Part shown: positions 1-7,631 of the stretch, piece after piece | Layout of the letters: every line of letters starts with the position of its first letter | Position numbering within the stretch: position 1 is the first letter of the stretch | Assembly (NCBI RefSeq): GCF_051846935.1 | Contig: NZ_JBPYCS010000038.1 | Span: 1 to 19,320 of the forward strand | DNA from: JBPYCR01 sp051846935 | GTDB taxonomy: Bacteria; Bacillota; Bacilli; Bacillales; Amphibacillaceae | Direction: 5' to 3' | DNA: 19,320 bases | The notes under the pieces: model-generated | Told to the model about the DNA's origin: nothing | Database searches by the model: none | Seen by the model: only the letters and a program-made list of their open reading frames with translations | Made by a program: the position numbers and the translations under genes

Positions 1-150
1 TAGCTTGTTTCATTTATCGTCAGCTTTCATAATAGAAAGGCTGACCTTCCGAAGAAACACGGAGGTGTTTCTTCGTCTCTTGACATACGAGTTGTATTGT
101 TCAGTTTTCAAGGAGCAAATTTTTCCGTCAACCAAAATGGCGACTTTTAT
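1..150 (-). ncRNA. rRNA operon 5' leader (pre-16S), leftward
   Basis: Read on the minus strand, this is the untranslated leader between the rrn promoters and a 16S gene that should start just left of base 1. Bases 104-117, read leftward, give TGCTCCTTGAAAAC, which resembles the boxA antitermination element of Bacillus rrn leaders. Two stem-loops follow: a perfect 10-bp stem with a 4-base loop (51-60 with 65-74), and a longer stem with one bulge (19-28 with 35-45). They probably belong to the RNase III-type processing region. No 16S sequence is visible, so the identity rests on promoter pair, boxA and spacing. Confidence 0.75.
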
Positions 151-180
151 AATATAGCACACTTCGGAATAGGAAGTCAA
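151..180 (-). promoter_or_regulatory. rrn promoter P2 (proximal)
   Basis: On the minus strand there is TTGACT (175-180), an 18-base spacer and TATATT (151-156). It lies about 85 bases downstream of a second, similar promoter, as in tandem Bacillus rrn promoters, and just upstream of the boxA-bearing leader. Confidence 0.7.
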
Positions 181-237
181 CAATTAATTTTAAAAAAACT
201 TTTTCACTTGCTCGCTGCTTTTTCAGCAACGATATTT

Positions 238-266
238 ACTTTAGCATGGTTAAGGATCGGTGTCAA
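238..266 (-). promoter_or_regulatory. rrn promoter P1 (distal)
   Basis: On the minus strand there is a perfect TTGACA (261-266), a 17-base spacer and TAAAGT (238-243). Together with P2 it makes the tandem pair expected ahead of a Bacillus rRNA operon. Confidence 0.65.
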
Positions 267-390
267 CATTAATTTTATATATAGTTTCTCTCTATAGTAT
301 TACTAATTTTTAAATAAGAGGAAAGGATAATATGCTATTTTCATCTACTAGTATGATGCTCGTGGAGCATATTAATGTATGAATAAAATG

Positions 391-640
391 TTTGTGGGGG
401 GACAGATGCACGAATCTAACTAGATAATATGTGATCAATTTTACTTCGAACGATATACACATGAATAACACCGTTGATTTTCACTGCAGGTGGATGCTTT
501 CCGCGGGCACGGCTTCAGCCTCCTCGGAAAGCGTAGTGTATATCTACTGCGGTCGGTAGGAAGCAATACTAAAATTAACGAATACAAAGAGAGGTTTTTT
601 AGCTTCTTAAAATAACACCCACAAATACGTGACTCAATCC
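391..640. repeat. Palindromic intergenic repeat element, copy 1
   Basis: A noncoding element of about 250 bases. Its ends carry inverted TTTGTGGG (391-398) and CCCACAAA (618-625). Inside are nested inverted repeats: 9 bp perfect (452-460 with 536-544) enclosing 8 bp perfect (496-503 with 525-532). The GC-rich core around 484-530 (GGTGGATGCTTTCCGCGGGC) matches, from memory, a repeat family scattered through Bacillaceae intergenic regions. The right end (610-640) is repeated at 15684-15714 with 27 of 31 bases identical. It has no coding potential. Exact borders are uncertain. Confidence 0.55.
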
Positions 641-1050
641 ATATGAATGTACTGCTTTCTTTATATTGCTCGTTATTGTTAAAATACTATATGAGATTCT
701 AATAATTTTATCTGGACTAGAAAAATTAGCATAAATAGAAAATCATTTTATAAATAACATATACCTATCAATTGTGTATTTGTATTTAATAAAAGGCTTG
801 AGTAAACTGTTCTACGTTTCAAATACTTCTTCGTACTTCGTAAAAGCGTCTTTTATTTAAGGCTACACAGATTTATTCGTTTACGTTCGGTTCTAAAAAG
901 CTCTTTCCATTTTCATTGATTCAGGCTGTCATAAAAATAAAAACATCCTTCATAATAAATAAGGTTTTAACCATTTTAATATATAATAAAACAAATAAAT
1001 CGCTCATTCGATACTTCACGTACACCATCTTAGTTTGAAAAATAAAAATA
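641..1050. other. Intergenic spacer, nothing recognised
   Basis: AT-rich DNA between the repeat element and the ygzB promoter. Neither strand shows an open frame with a ribosome site, a T-run hairpin or a recognisable RNA motif. In B. subtilis, as remembered, ygxA sits between ygzB and the rrn operon; no remnant of it is visible here. Confidence 0.4.
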
Positions 1051-1059
1051 TGCTATAAT
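1051..1059 (+). promoter_or_regulatory. ygzB promoter, extended -10
   Basis: TGCTATAAT is a perfect extended -10 (TG at 1051-1052, TATAAT at 1054-1059). The -35 region, TAGTTT at 1031-1036, is poor, as is common when the extended -10 is present. The start would lie about 25 bases before the ygzB start codon. Confidence 0.6.
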
Positions 1060-1088
1060 ACAAATTGTATTAATTGAGGAGGACGAGC

Positions 1089-1472
1089 ATGGCAGATATT
1101 GTATATTCTAGTAAAATTAATAAAATTCGTGCATTTGCACTTATTTTAATATTTGTCGGAATTGCCTTTATGTATATAGGTATTTTGACAAAAAAAGTTG
1201 AGTGGTTAATGGTATTGTTTTTCATTATTGGTGTTTTATTCGTTTTATTAAGTACAGTAGTTTACCTCTGGATTGGGATGCTTTCTGTTCGAGCAGTACC
1301 TATCGTTTGTCCAAGCTGTGAAAAACCGACAAAGATGCTTGGACGTGTAGATGCTTGTATGCACTGTAAACAACCATTGACACTTGACAAGGACTTAGAA
1401 GGTAAAGAGTTTGATGAAAAATACAATACTAGGAAATATAGAAAAGAAGCAAATAAAAATAAGATAACATAA
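1089..1472 (+). CDS. ygzB: YgzB, UPF0295 membrane protein
   Basis: A 127-residue membrane protein of the UPF0295 family (B. subtilis YgzB); its molecular function is unknown. Two hydrophobic segments (about residues 12-35 and 40-65) are followed by a small cytoplasmic-looking domain with two CxxC pairs (CPSC and CMHC, separated by about 15 residues), which probably bind one zinc. The segment KPTKMLGRVDACMHC is typical of the family. The start is ATG 1089, six bases after GAGGAGG (1076-1082); an in-frame TTG at 1074 lies inside that ribosome site and is not used. It sits next to perR and an rrn operon in B. subtilis as I remember it, which supports the call. Here the pabB fusion separates it from perR. 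Confidence 0.9.
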   Translation: MADIVYSSKINKIRAFALILIFVGIAFMYIGILTKKVEWLMVLFFIIGVLFVLLSTVVYLWIGMLSVRAVPIVCPSCEKPTKMLGRVDACMHCKQPLTLDKDLEGKEFDEKYNTRKYRKEANKNKIT

Positions 1473-1500
1473 AAATTCCGTCGTATTGGCGGATTTTTTA
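1471..1500 (+). terminator. Terminator after ygzB
   Basis: A hairpin TCCGTC (1477-1482) with GGCGGA (1488-1493), one G-T pair and a GTATT loop, is flanked by AAAA and a six-base T run (1494-1499). It begins within the ygzB stop codon. Confidence 0.7.
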
Positions 1501-1551
1501 TTCACATTATAAATTATAAAAAATGGATAATTTCCATAGAAGGAGCATGTG

Positions 1552-3288
1552 ATGAGGCCTACTAACAGCCCTTTATTATACTTTAACTTTAAGAATTCGG
1601 AACAGAAAACAACCACACCGTTACTCTTTAAAAACCCAATAAAAATTGTCACTGCCGTAAATGTAGAGGAAGTGCTTGCGAGCCTTAGTCAAATACAAGA
1701 AGCCGTAAACAAAGGTTATTATGCTGCTGGTTATATCGCATACGAAGCGGCACCCGCCTTTGATCCATCACTCAAGGTGAACCAAAATAGTAACATGCCT
1801 CTACTTTGGTTCGGGATTTTCACAAATCCATCTACAGAAACTATTACTACTAGGGAGCATACGCTTCATGCTTGGAAGCCATCGATCACGGTTGCGGAAT
1901 ATCACGATCGCATCGGTATGATCCATAATTACATACGTGAAGGTATCACAAGCCAAATAAATTACACGTTTCCATTTCATGCGGAATTTAGTGGAGATCC
2001 TTTTTCTTACTATCAACAACTTAAAAATGCACAGCAAGCGGATTACACTGCATATTTGAACACTGGCAAACACGCCATATTATCCGCATCTCCTGAGCTT
2101 TTCTTTCACTTTCATAACGGTAAAGTAGTAACAAAGCCGATGAAGGGAACAATTGAACGTGGGAAAACGTATGAACAAGATGAACAAAATAAACAGTGGT
2201 TAAAAAACTCAGAAAAAAATCGTCTCGAAAATAAATTAATCGTTGATTTGATGTGTGAAGATCTAAAAAAAGTATCCGTTGACAGCTCAATCCAAATAAC
2301 AAATGAATTCGAAGTAGAAAAGTACCCTACTGTATTCCAAATGACATCAACAATAAAAGCAGATGTACTCCCTAATAAAGGTTTTATCGATTTATTAAAA
2401 GTTTTATTCCCGAGCGGATCAATTACAGGAATGCCAAAAAGAAAATCAATGGACATCATTTCATTATTAGAAAAAGAGCCAAGAGAAGTTTACTGTGGAG
2501 CGATCGGTTATATTACACCAGCTAATGAAGCAATATTTAACGTACCGATTCGAACTGTTTTTATTGATAGCGACCAACATAAAGCAACGTACCATGCAGG
2601 CGGTGGAATAACGGCCCATTCACGTGGCGAAGAGGAATATAACGAAGTATTAGCAAAAGCTAAAATTTTAACAGAGATCAGAGATGATTTCCAATTACTT
2701 GAAACCTTATGCTTAGATCATGGTACATATCTTCTTTTGAACAACCATCTAGAGCGATTAAAAAAGTCAGCAGCTTACTTTAATTATCAATTAAATATTA
2801 GTAAAATTAAAAATCAATTAGAGGGCCTTGCTATAAAAAAGCATACGAAAAAATGGAAGGTACGATTGCTCGTACATAGAAACGGTGCTACTTCTTTAGA
2901 AGCGACTGAATTGCCTCCTTTAGAAACGGAAATAAATGTAGCGTTATCCAACAATCCGATTAATAAAGACAACATATTTTTGTATCATAAAACAACGAAC
3001 CGGAAAGTTTATCATACACATCGTAAAAAAAATGTGTTCGATACATTATTATGGAATGAAAATAAAGAAATAACGGAATTCACAATCGGTAATATTGTAG
3101 TGGAGTTAAATAATACCTTATATACACCGCCAATAGAGTCCGGACTATTACATGGAACACTTCGCCAACAGCTGCTTGCGGACAATATAATAGAGGAAAA
3201 GAAAATCTTCGTAAAAGACCTTCATAAATGTACTAAAATATGGTTAATCAATAGTGTCCGAGGCTGGGTATCTGTACGCCTCATTTGA
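1552..3288 (+). CDS. pabB: Aminodeoxychorismate synthase I fused to aminodeoxychorismate lyase-like domain
   Basis: Makes p-aminobenzoate for folate. The N-terminal part (about residues 30-375) is a chorismate-binding domain: it has the KPMKGT motif at 195-200, whose lysine 198 is the mark of PabB rather than anthranilate synthase (which has alanine there), GSITGMPK at 289-296, and the YHAGGGITAHS end block. Residues about 380-578 form a PabC-like, PLP-dependent class IV aminotransferase fold, with NNHLERL (397-403), the probable PLP lysine in YHKTTNR (K480), and EFTIGNI (509-515). One chain could thus turn chorismate plus ammonia into p-aminobenzoate. The glutamine amidotransferase PabA is not in the window. 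The start is ATG 1552, six bases after AAGGAG; the GTG at 1549 is too close to it. A possible promoter is TTGGCG (1486-1491), 16 bases, TATAAA (1508-1513), overlapping the ygzB terminator. Confidence 0.88.
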   Translation: MRPTNSPLLYFNFKNSEQKTTTPLLFKNPIKIVTAVNVEEVLASLSQIQEAVNKGYYAAGYIAYEAAPAFDPSLKVNQNSNMPLLWFGIFTNPSTETITTREHTLHAWKPSITVAEYHDRIGMIHNYIREGITSQINYTFPFHAEFSGDPFSYYQQLKNAQQADYTAYLNTGKHAILSASPELFFHFHNGKVVTKPMKGTIERGKTYEQDEQNKQWLKNSEKNRLENKLIVDLMCEDLKKVSVDSSIQITNEFEVEKYPTVFQMTSTIKADVLPNKGFIDLLKVLFPSGSITGMPKRKSMDIISLLEKEPREVYCGAIGYITPANEAIFNVPIRTVFIDSDQHKATYHAGGGITAHSRGEEEYNEVLAKAKILTEIRDDFQLLETLCLDHGTYLLLNNHLERLKKSAAYFNYQLNISKIKNQLEGLAIKKHTKKWKVRLLVHRNGATSLEATELPPLETEINVALSNNPINKDNIFLYHKTTNRKVYHTHRKKNVFDTLLWNENKEITEFTIGNIVVELNNTLYTPPIESGLLHGTLRQQLLADNIIEEKKIFVKDLHKCTKIWLINSVRGWVSVRLI

Positions 3289-3300
3289 AAAATAGCAACT

Positions 3301-3336
3301 AAAAAACCAAATGCACGTAACTGCATTTGGTTTTTT
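3301..3336. terminator. Bidirectional terminator between pabB and perR
   Basis: A perfect 15-bp stem (3301-3315 with 3322-3336) has a six-base loop, with A6 on the left and T6 on the right, so it can stop both converging genes. Its right arm overlaps the perR stop codon. Confidence 0.9.
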
Positions 3337-3778
3337 AATGTGCTTGTTTCGCCGTTTTTTTACATTCAGGGCATTTACCATACAACTCTAACCGGTGGTG
3401 ACTCACTTCAAAGCCCGTAATTTGCTCTGCTAAAGATTCAACTTCATTTAATGAAGGGTAATGAAAATCAACAATCTTCTCACACTCGCTACAAATAATA
3501 TGGTAATGATCCTCTGTATTACTATCAAACCGGCTGGACGAATCACCATATGTTAGTTCTCTTACTAATCCGATCTCACGAAGAATTCGTAAATTATTAT
3601 AAACAGTAGCTACGCTCATATTCGGAAACTTATTTTCCAGTGCTTTATATATTTCATCGGCTGTTGGGTGGTTCAAGGAAGTTAACAAAAATTCAAGAAC
3701 CGCATGACGTTGGGGCGTAATACGAACACCCGACTCCTTTAATGTTTCAATCGCTGATTGCAATCTGTGATTTGACAC
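3335..3778 (-). CDS. perR: Peroxide stress repressor PerR (Fur family)
   Basis: A 147-residue metal-dependent repressor of peroxide-stress genes that senses H2O2 by iron-catalysed histidine oxidation. The winged helix covers about residues 1-80 (GVRITPQRHAVLEFL, SVATVYNNLR). The regulatory metal residues are all present: H37 (HPTADEIY), D85 (RFD), H91 and H93 (DHYH) and D104. The structural zinc site is C96, C99, C136 and C139. I choose GTG 3778 as start: GAGGTG lies six bases upstream, and this start makes the numbering match B. subtilis PerR exactly. The ATG at 3784 sits only one base after that ribosome site, and the GTG at 3793 precedes it. A Per box upstream points to autoregulation. The gene is downstream of the adenosyltransferase gene, with a 151-base gap and its own promoter. 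Confidence 0.95.
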   Translation of the reverse strand: MSNHRLQSAIETLKESGVRITPQRHAVLEFLLTSLNHPTADEIYKALENKFPNMSVATVYNNLRILREIGLVRELTYGDSSSRFDSNTEDHYHIICSECEKIVDFHYPSLNEVESLAEQITGFEVSHHRLELYGKCPECKKTAKQAH

Positions 3779-3832
3779 CGTCATGCACCTCACTTTCTCT
3801 GTAATAATTCAAACAAAATTTATATTATTAAA

Positions 3833-3847
3833 TTATAATCTTTATAA
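3833..3847. promoter_or_regulatory. Per box (PerR operator)
   Basis: TTATAATCTTTATAA matches the Per box consensus TTATAATNATTATAA at 13 of 14 defined positions. It lies at the predicted perR transcription start, so it should serve autorepression. Confidence 0.85.
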
Positions 3848-3849
3848 TT

Positions 3850-3879
3850 AGTTTACTCTTTCACTAAAGGTTCTGTCAA
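3850..3879 (-). promoter_or_regulatory. perR promoter
   Basis: On the minus strand there is TTGACA (3874-3879), an 18-base spacer and TAAACT (3850-3855). The start point falls inside the Per box. The -35 overlaps one arm of a 10-bp inverted repeat (3878-3887 with 3922-3931). Confidence 0.6.
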
Positions 3880-3929
3880 TGTTAATATAATGTAATACGT
3901 TAAATTATATCGTGTTTAATGTATTAACA

Positions 3930-4496
3930 TTATGATGTCGTATCATCTACTTGTAAATTTATTTCTTCTACTTCTAATGTATAATTAATGAAACGAGCAG
4001 CTACAAACAAATAATCAGATAGTCGATTCAAGTACGCTAATACAAATGGATTTAAAGTCATACCATCTAATCCAACCGCTAATCGTTCTGCCCTTCTAAT
4101 AATCGTCCTCGCAACATGGAAAGCATTGGCGGCTGGGTGACCTGATGGCAGGATGAAGTTTTCAAGTGTAGGCAATACACTTTCCCATTCATCTATTTGA
4201 TGTTCCAGCTCTTTAATATGCTTTTCTTTTAATTTCCAAGCAACTTCACGTTCGCTCGGTGTTGCAAGTTCAGAACCCACATGAAATAAAATGGTTTGCA
4301 CTCTTTGAATACTTTGATTAAATTGTTCTCTTCCTACCCATTCTTCGTTTCTAAGATAACTTAATGCTAATCCTATCATCGAATTTGCTTCATCACAGGT
4401 TCCGTATGCATCGACCCGAGTATCATTTTTGGGTATCCTCCCTCCATACACTAAAGATGTCATACCACTATCCCCGGTTCTTGTATATATTCGCAT
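3930..4496 (-). CDS. pduO: PduO-type corrinoid adenosyltransferase
   Basis: A 188-residue ATP:cob(I)alamin adenosyltransferase that transfers the adenosyl group of ATP to reduced cobalamin to make adenosylcobalamin. The N-terminal ATP-binding motif RTGDSGMT is at residues 6-13. RVDAYGTCDE follows at 27-36, then the LPSGH segment (116-120), the helix HVARTIIRRAER (127-138) with its conserved arginines and glutamate, and NRLSD (157-161). Length and motifs fit the trimeric PduO/YvqK family. The start is ATG 4496, seven bases after AGAGG. No cobalamin-dependent enzyme or cobalamin riboswitch lies nearby. No convincing promoter was found in the 173 bases upstream (4497-4669), which hold nothing else recognisable. 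Confidence 0.92.
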   Translation of the reverse strand: MRIYTRTGDSGMTSLVYGGRIPKNDTRVDAYGTCDEANSMIGLALSYLRNEEWVGREQFNQSIQRVQTILFHVGSELATPSEREVAWKLKEKHIKELEHQIDEWESVLPTLENFILPSGHPAANAFHVARTIIRRAERLAVGLDGMTLNPFVLAYLNRLSDYLFVAARFINYTLEVEEINLQVDDTTS

Positions 4497-4669
4497 CTTT
4501 TACCTCTTTTCTATCTTATATCATCGTTAAAGAAAGCTATTCTTAAACGTTCGATTAAACTGCTTCTATATTATGATTCGTTCGTAATTTTTTATAGTTT
4601 TTTCAATCATCCTATTCTAAGCAACTATTAACGTTAACCGTTCAACATCAGATTTTGTACGAAGTTTCT

Positions 4670-5101
4670 TTAACTTCCTTCATTAGACGTTTGAACAATT
4701 CTAAGCACAAAAGCTGTAGGCAAAATGTACCCAATAAGAGCTTGAATTAAAACGACTAAACGTCCGATTCCAACAGGAGTTATATCTCCATATCCAATCG
4801 TTAATAGAGTAACTCCACTAAAATAAAAGGAATGAATAAATGTCCCTAATACGCTAACATCTCGGTACTCCTCATATTCAATAAGAACAACTTGATGAAA
4901 AGAAAGAATAAAATAAATTAAGCCAAACCCAATAATAACGATGGAATATATAACAAGCAGCGTATAAAAAATCTCAATTGAAAAGCGGCTCTCCTTCATT
5001 TCCATTGAAAAGCGTACTTTCCCTCCTGTTATAAATTCTAAAATACTTTTCATAATTATAAAGCAAATCAATGCAATTAAAAGTGCTGAAATAGTATCCA
5101 C
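4670..5101 (-). CDS. Small potassium channel (Ion_trans_2 type)
   Basis: A 143-residue membrane protein with the K+ selectivity filter TIGYGD at residues 101-106. There are hydrophobic segments at about 4-22, 43-67 and 112-136, with the pore helix at about 87-100. The last two segments and the pore make the minimal two-helix channel module; the first is an extra N-terminal segment. No RCK or other ligand domain follows, so gating cannot be read from the sequence. The start is GTG 5101, six bases after AGGGG, and there is no better ATG. The ribosome site is part of an inverted repeat (5109-5117 with 5178-5186). It lies 115 bases after ygaD with no clear terminator between, so read-through from ygaD is possible. 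Confidence 0.85.
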   Translation of the reverse strand: MDTISALLIALICFIIMKSILEFITGGKVRFSMEMKESRFSIEIFYTLLVIYSIVIIGFGLIYFILSFHQVVLIEYEEYRDVSVLGTFIHSFYFSGVTLLTIGYGDITPVGIGRLVVLIQALIGYILPTAFVLRIVQTSNEGS

Positions 5102-5108
5102 TGCAATC

Positions 5109-5186
5109 CCCTGCTATCATTTTTATTATTAAGTATATGCTCATCTATTCCTCTAATAGTATCTTTTTAAAAATTATATAGCAGGG
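5109..5186. repeat. Inverted repeat including the channel gene's ribosome site
   Basis: Perfect 9-bp arms CCCTGCTAT (5109-5117) and ATAGCAGGG (5178-5186) are about 60 bases apart. Read leftward, the arm near the gene contains its AGGGG ribosome site. The far arm adjoins a TATAAT (5174-5179 on the minus strand) that has no good -35. Confidence 0.5.
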
Positions 5187-5216
5187 TTGTTATTTATTTT
5201 AGATGTCGTTTTTCGG

Positions 5217-6983
5217 CTATATTTCTTTAACTAATGCATCATCATCTAAGTGCTGCACCTGATATAAGTTAAAGTAACTACCTCTTTTCTGCATTAATTC
5301 ATCATGTGACCCACTTTCCACTACTTTACCATGCTCCAAAACAACAATCCGATCAGCATGAGTAATTGTTGCTAGTCGATGTGCCACGATAAAGGTGGTA
5401 CGATCATACGCTAATTTACCCATCGCTTCTTGAATATGATACTCGCTCTCTAAATCTAGTGCAGATGTTGCTTCATCAAAAATTAAAATGGGGGGATTTT
5501 TTAAAAACACACGGGCAATTGCCACCCGCTGTTTCTGCCCGCCAGATAGCTTTACTCCTCGTTCACCGACAAGGGTTTCATAGCCATTCGGCAATTTAGA
5601 AATAAATTCATGTGCACTTGCCGCTTTAGCTGCGGCTATCACTTCTTCATCAGTTGCATGCGGGTTCCCCATCCGAATATTCGTTGCGATTGATTCGCTA
5701 AACAAAATATTATCTTGGAGCACCATCCCAATATTGTTTCGTAATGACCGAGCTGTCACATTGCGAATATCTATACCATCCACTTTAATGGAGCCTTTAA
5801 TTACATCATAAAACCGAGGGATAAGACTAATTAAGGTGGACTTTCCGCCACCACTCATTCCAACAAGTGCAATTGTTTCTCCTTTTCTAACAGATAAGTT
5901 AACACCACTTAACACTTCGCCGTCTTCAGAACTGTAACGAAAGGAAACATTTTCAATGTCAACCTTCCCTTGCACTCTACCTAATTCAATTGCATCCTTT
6001 TTATCTTTAATGTCATATTTTTCGTTAAGAAATTCAAATACCCGATCAATCGATGCGATCGACTGTGTTAAAGCAGTGGAAGAATTGATTAATCGGCGGA
6101 GAGGACTATAAACCCGCTCCATATACCCGACAAAAGCCATCATCGTTCCTATAGTTAAATCTCCAAGAATTACTTGATACGCTGCAAATGCAATAACAAG
6201 TAACGGTGCTAAATCTGTAATCGTATTAGTAACGGCAAATGTTTTTGCATTCCAGCCGGTATGGACGAGTGCTTTATTTAAAAAGTTTTTATTGCGTGCT
6301 TCAAATTGCTCTTGCTCGTAATCCTCAAGCGCAAACCCTTTTGTTACAGGCATCCCTTGGACTCTTTCATGTAAGTGACCTTGCACCTCTGCAAGTGCTT
6401 GTGATCGATCACGCGTTAATGCGCGAAGCTTTCCATAAAAATACTTAACCGAAAATCCATAAAAAGGGAATAATATAATTGCGACGATCGTTAATTTCAC
6501 ATCCATTGTAAGCATAATACAAATAGCGATTAAGATCGTTACCATATCGAGCCAAACATTCATAAGTCCTGTAATGACAAACGTCTTTGTCTGCTCGACA
6601 TCATGTATCACCCGGGAAATAATCTCTCCAGTTTTCGTTTCAGAGTAAAATTTTAAGCTTAACCTTTGAATATGATCAAATAATCGATCGCGAATGTCGT
6701 ATAAAACTTTACTGCCAACCCATTGCGCTAAATATTGTCGATAATATTCTATAGGTGGGCGCAATATTAAAAAGATAAAAAATGAAATACCCATTAGCCA
6801 AAATAACTGACTTAGCTTTTCTGATTGCACTTTATCTGCCATGATAATACTGTCAATTACATATTTTAAAATTAAGGGGATTAGTAGAGGGATAGCGAAC
6901 TTCACTACACCAATAAGGACAGTCCCAACGATTGGCCATTTATATGGCTTTACGAATTGTAAATATTGTTTAATACTACTCAT
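5217..6983 (-). CDS. ygaD: ABC exporter half-transporter YgaD
   Basis: A 588-residue MsbA/LmrA-type half-transporter that should work as a homodimer in the cytoplasmic membrane; its substrate is unknown. The six-helix transmembrane domain spans about residues 15-305. The nucleotide-binding domain follows with Walker A GMSGGGKST (375-383), Q-loop glutamine 423, signature LSGGQ (479-483), Walker B ILIFDE (499-504) and switch histidine 535. All catalytic residues are present. The start is ATG 6983 after GAGGAAG. It lies downstream of ntdP in the same direction, as ygaD does after ygaC in B. subtilis, but a terminator (7034-7063) separates them. A TATAAT on the minus strand near 7020-7025 could serve as its -10, though the -35 is poor. 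Confidence 0.9.
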   Translation of the reverse strand: MSSIKQYLQFVKPYKWPIVGTVLIGVVKFAIPLLIPLILKYVIDSIIMADKVQSEKLSQLFWLMGISFFIFLILRPPIEYYRQYLAQWVGSKVLYDIRDRLFDHIQRLSLKFYSETKTGEIISRVIHDVEQTKTFVITGLMNVWLDMVTILIAICIMLTMDVKLTIVAIILFPFYGFSVKYFYGKLRALTRDRSQALAEVQGHLHERVQGMPVTKGFALEDYEQEQFEARNKNFLNKALVHTGWNAKTFAVTNTITDLAPLLVIAFAAYQVILGDLTIGTMMAFVGYMERVYSPLRRLINSSTALTQSIASIDRVFEFLNEKYDIKDKKDAIELGRVQGKVDIENVSFRYSSEDGEVLSGVNLSVRKGETIALVGMSGGGKSTLISLIPRFYDVIKGSIKVDGIDIRNVTARSLRNNIGMVLQDNILFSESIATNIRMGNPHATDEEVIAAAKAASAHEFISKLPNGYETLVGERGVKLSGGQKQRVAIARVFLKNPPILIFDEATSALDLESEYHIQEAMGKLAYDRTTFIVAHRLATITHADRIVVLEHGKVVESGSHDELMQKRGSYFNLYQVQHLDDDALVKEI

Positions 6984-7033
6984 ATTATAATCTTCCTCAA
7001 ATTCATTTTTTGTTTTTGTATTATACTACAATA

Positions 7034-7063
7034 GAAAACCTTGCTACATTAGAGGTAACAAGG
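7034..7063 (-). terminator. Terminator after ntdP
   Basis: On the minus strand CCTTGTTAC (7055-7063) pairs with GTAGCAAGG (7039-7047) with one mismatch and a seven-base loop, followed by TTTTCT. It starts eight bases after the ntdP stop codon. Confidence 0.65.
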
Positions 7064-7071
7064 AGTTCGCT

Positions 7072-7599
7072 TTACGTGTATGTCAAAAACCGTTCATACC
7101 ATTTATCTATAAAACCAGGTCTAAATGGACCTCTGCGCTGTCGAATCCAGTCTAGTAATAGATCAATATTCGTATACAAAATGTCATCTAGAGCATGCGG
7201 ATACCCCATCTTCAGTTTATGCTCTTCGTACTCATCTTCATCGACCAATTCATATGTCATATCTGGGTATACTTTAATATCTAAGTCGTAATCTATATAT
7301 TTTAATACTTGATCTTCCATTAAAAATGGAGTGCCAATATTACAGTAATAATAAATATCGTTATCGCGCAACATTCCAATAATATTAAACCAATAATTTG
7401 AATGAAAATAAAAAATGGACGGTTCTCGCGTCTGCCAAATTCGCCCATTACTTTCTACGACCGATGTTTTATCATTTGCACCGATAACAACTTCTTCAGA
7501 GCCTTTTAACACAGTATTTTCTTTCCACGTTCGATGTCGGGTGCCATTATGTTTATAGCTCTCAATAATTATGTGTGTGCCAGCAGCTGGAGCGTTCAT
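7072..7599 (-). CDS. ntdP: Nucleoside tri-/diphosphate phosphatase NtdP (DUF402)
   Basis: A 175-residue cytoplasmic phosphatase of the DUF402 family (B. subtilis YgaC; the Staphylococcus aureus homologue hydrolyses nucleoside tri- and diphosphates with a divalent metal). Family signatures are ESYKHNGTRHRTW near the N terminus, REPSIFYFHSNYWFN in the middle, and the acidic metal-binding run YIDYDLDIKVYPD followed by DEDEYE. The start is ATG 7599, six bases after AAAGGGAG. The frame stays open upstream to 7650, but the family starts at this methionine and the ribosome site agrees. A 57-residue basic ORF ends 32 bases upstream and may share its promoter. A hairpin terminator follows the stop. 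Confidence 0.92.
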   Translation of the reverse strand: MNAPAAGTHIIIESYKHNGTRHRTWKENTVLKGSEEVVIGANDKTSVVESNGRIWQTREPSIFYFHSNYWFNIIGMLRDNDIYYYCNIGTPFLMEDQVLKYIDYDLDIKVYPDMTYELVDEDEYEEHKLKMGYPHALDDILYTNIDLLLDWIRQRRGPFRPGFIDKWYERFLTYT

Positions 7600-7631
7600 T
7601 TTATCTCCCTTTCCATCCGGATGATACACGT

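Noticed and set aside
332..382. A 16-codon ORF starting ATG 332 after AGAGGAAAGG
   Set aside because: The ribosome site is good, but the peptide is tiny, overlaps a short hairpin (356-370), has no neighbour in the same unit and no recognisable sequence.
1508..1520. A Per/Fur box before pabB (TTATAAATTATAA)
   Set aside because: The palindrome is 6-1-6, two bases shorter than the 7-1-7 layout that PerR and Fur need.
2112..2459. 115-residue minus-strand ORF inside pabB
   Set aside because: It is a shadow of the well-supported pabB reading frame.
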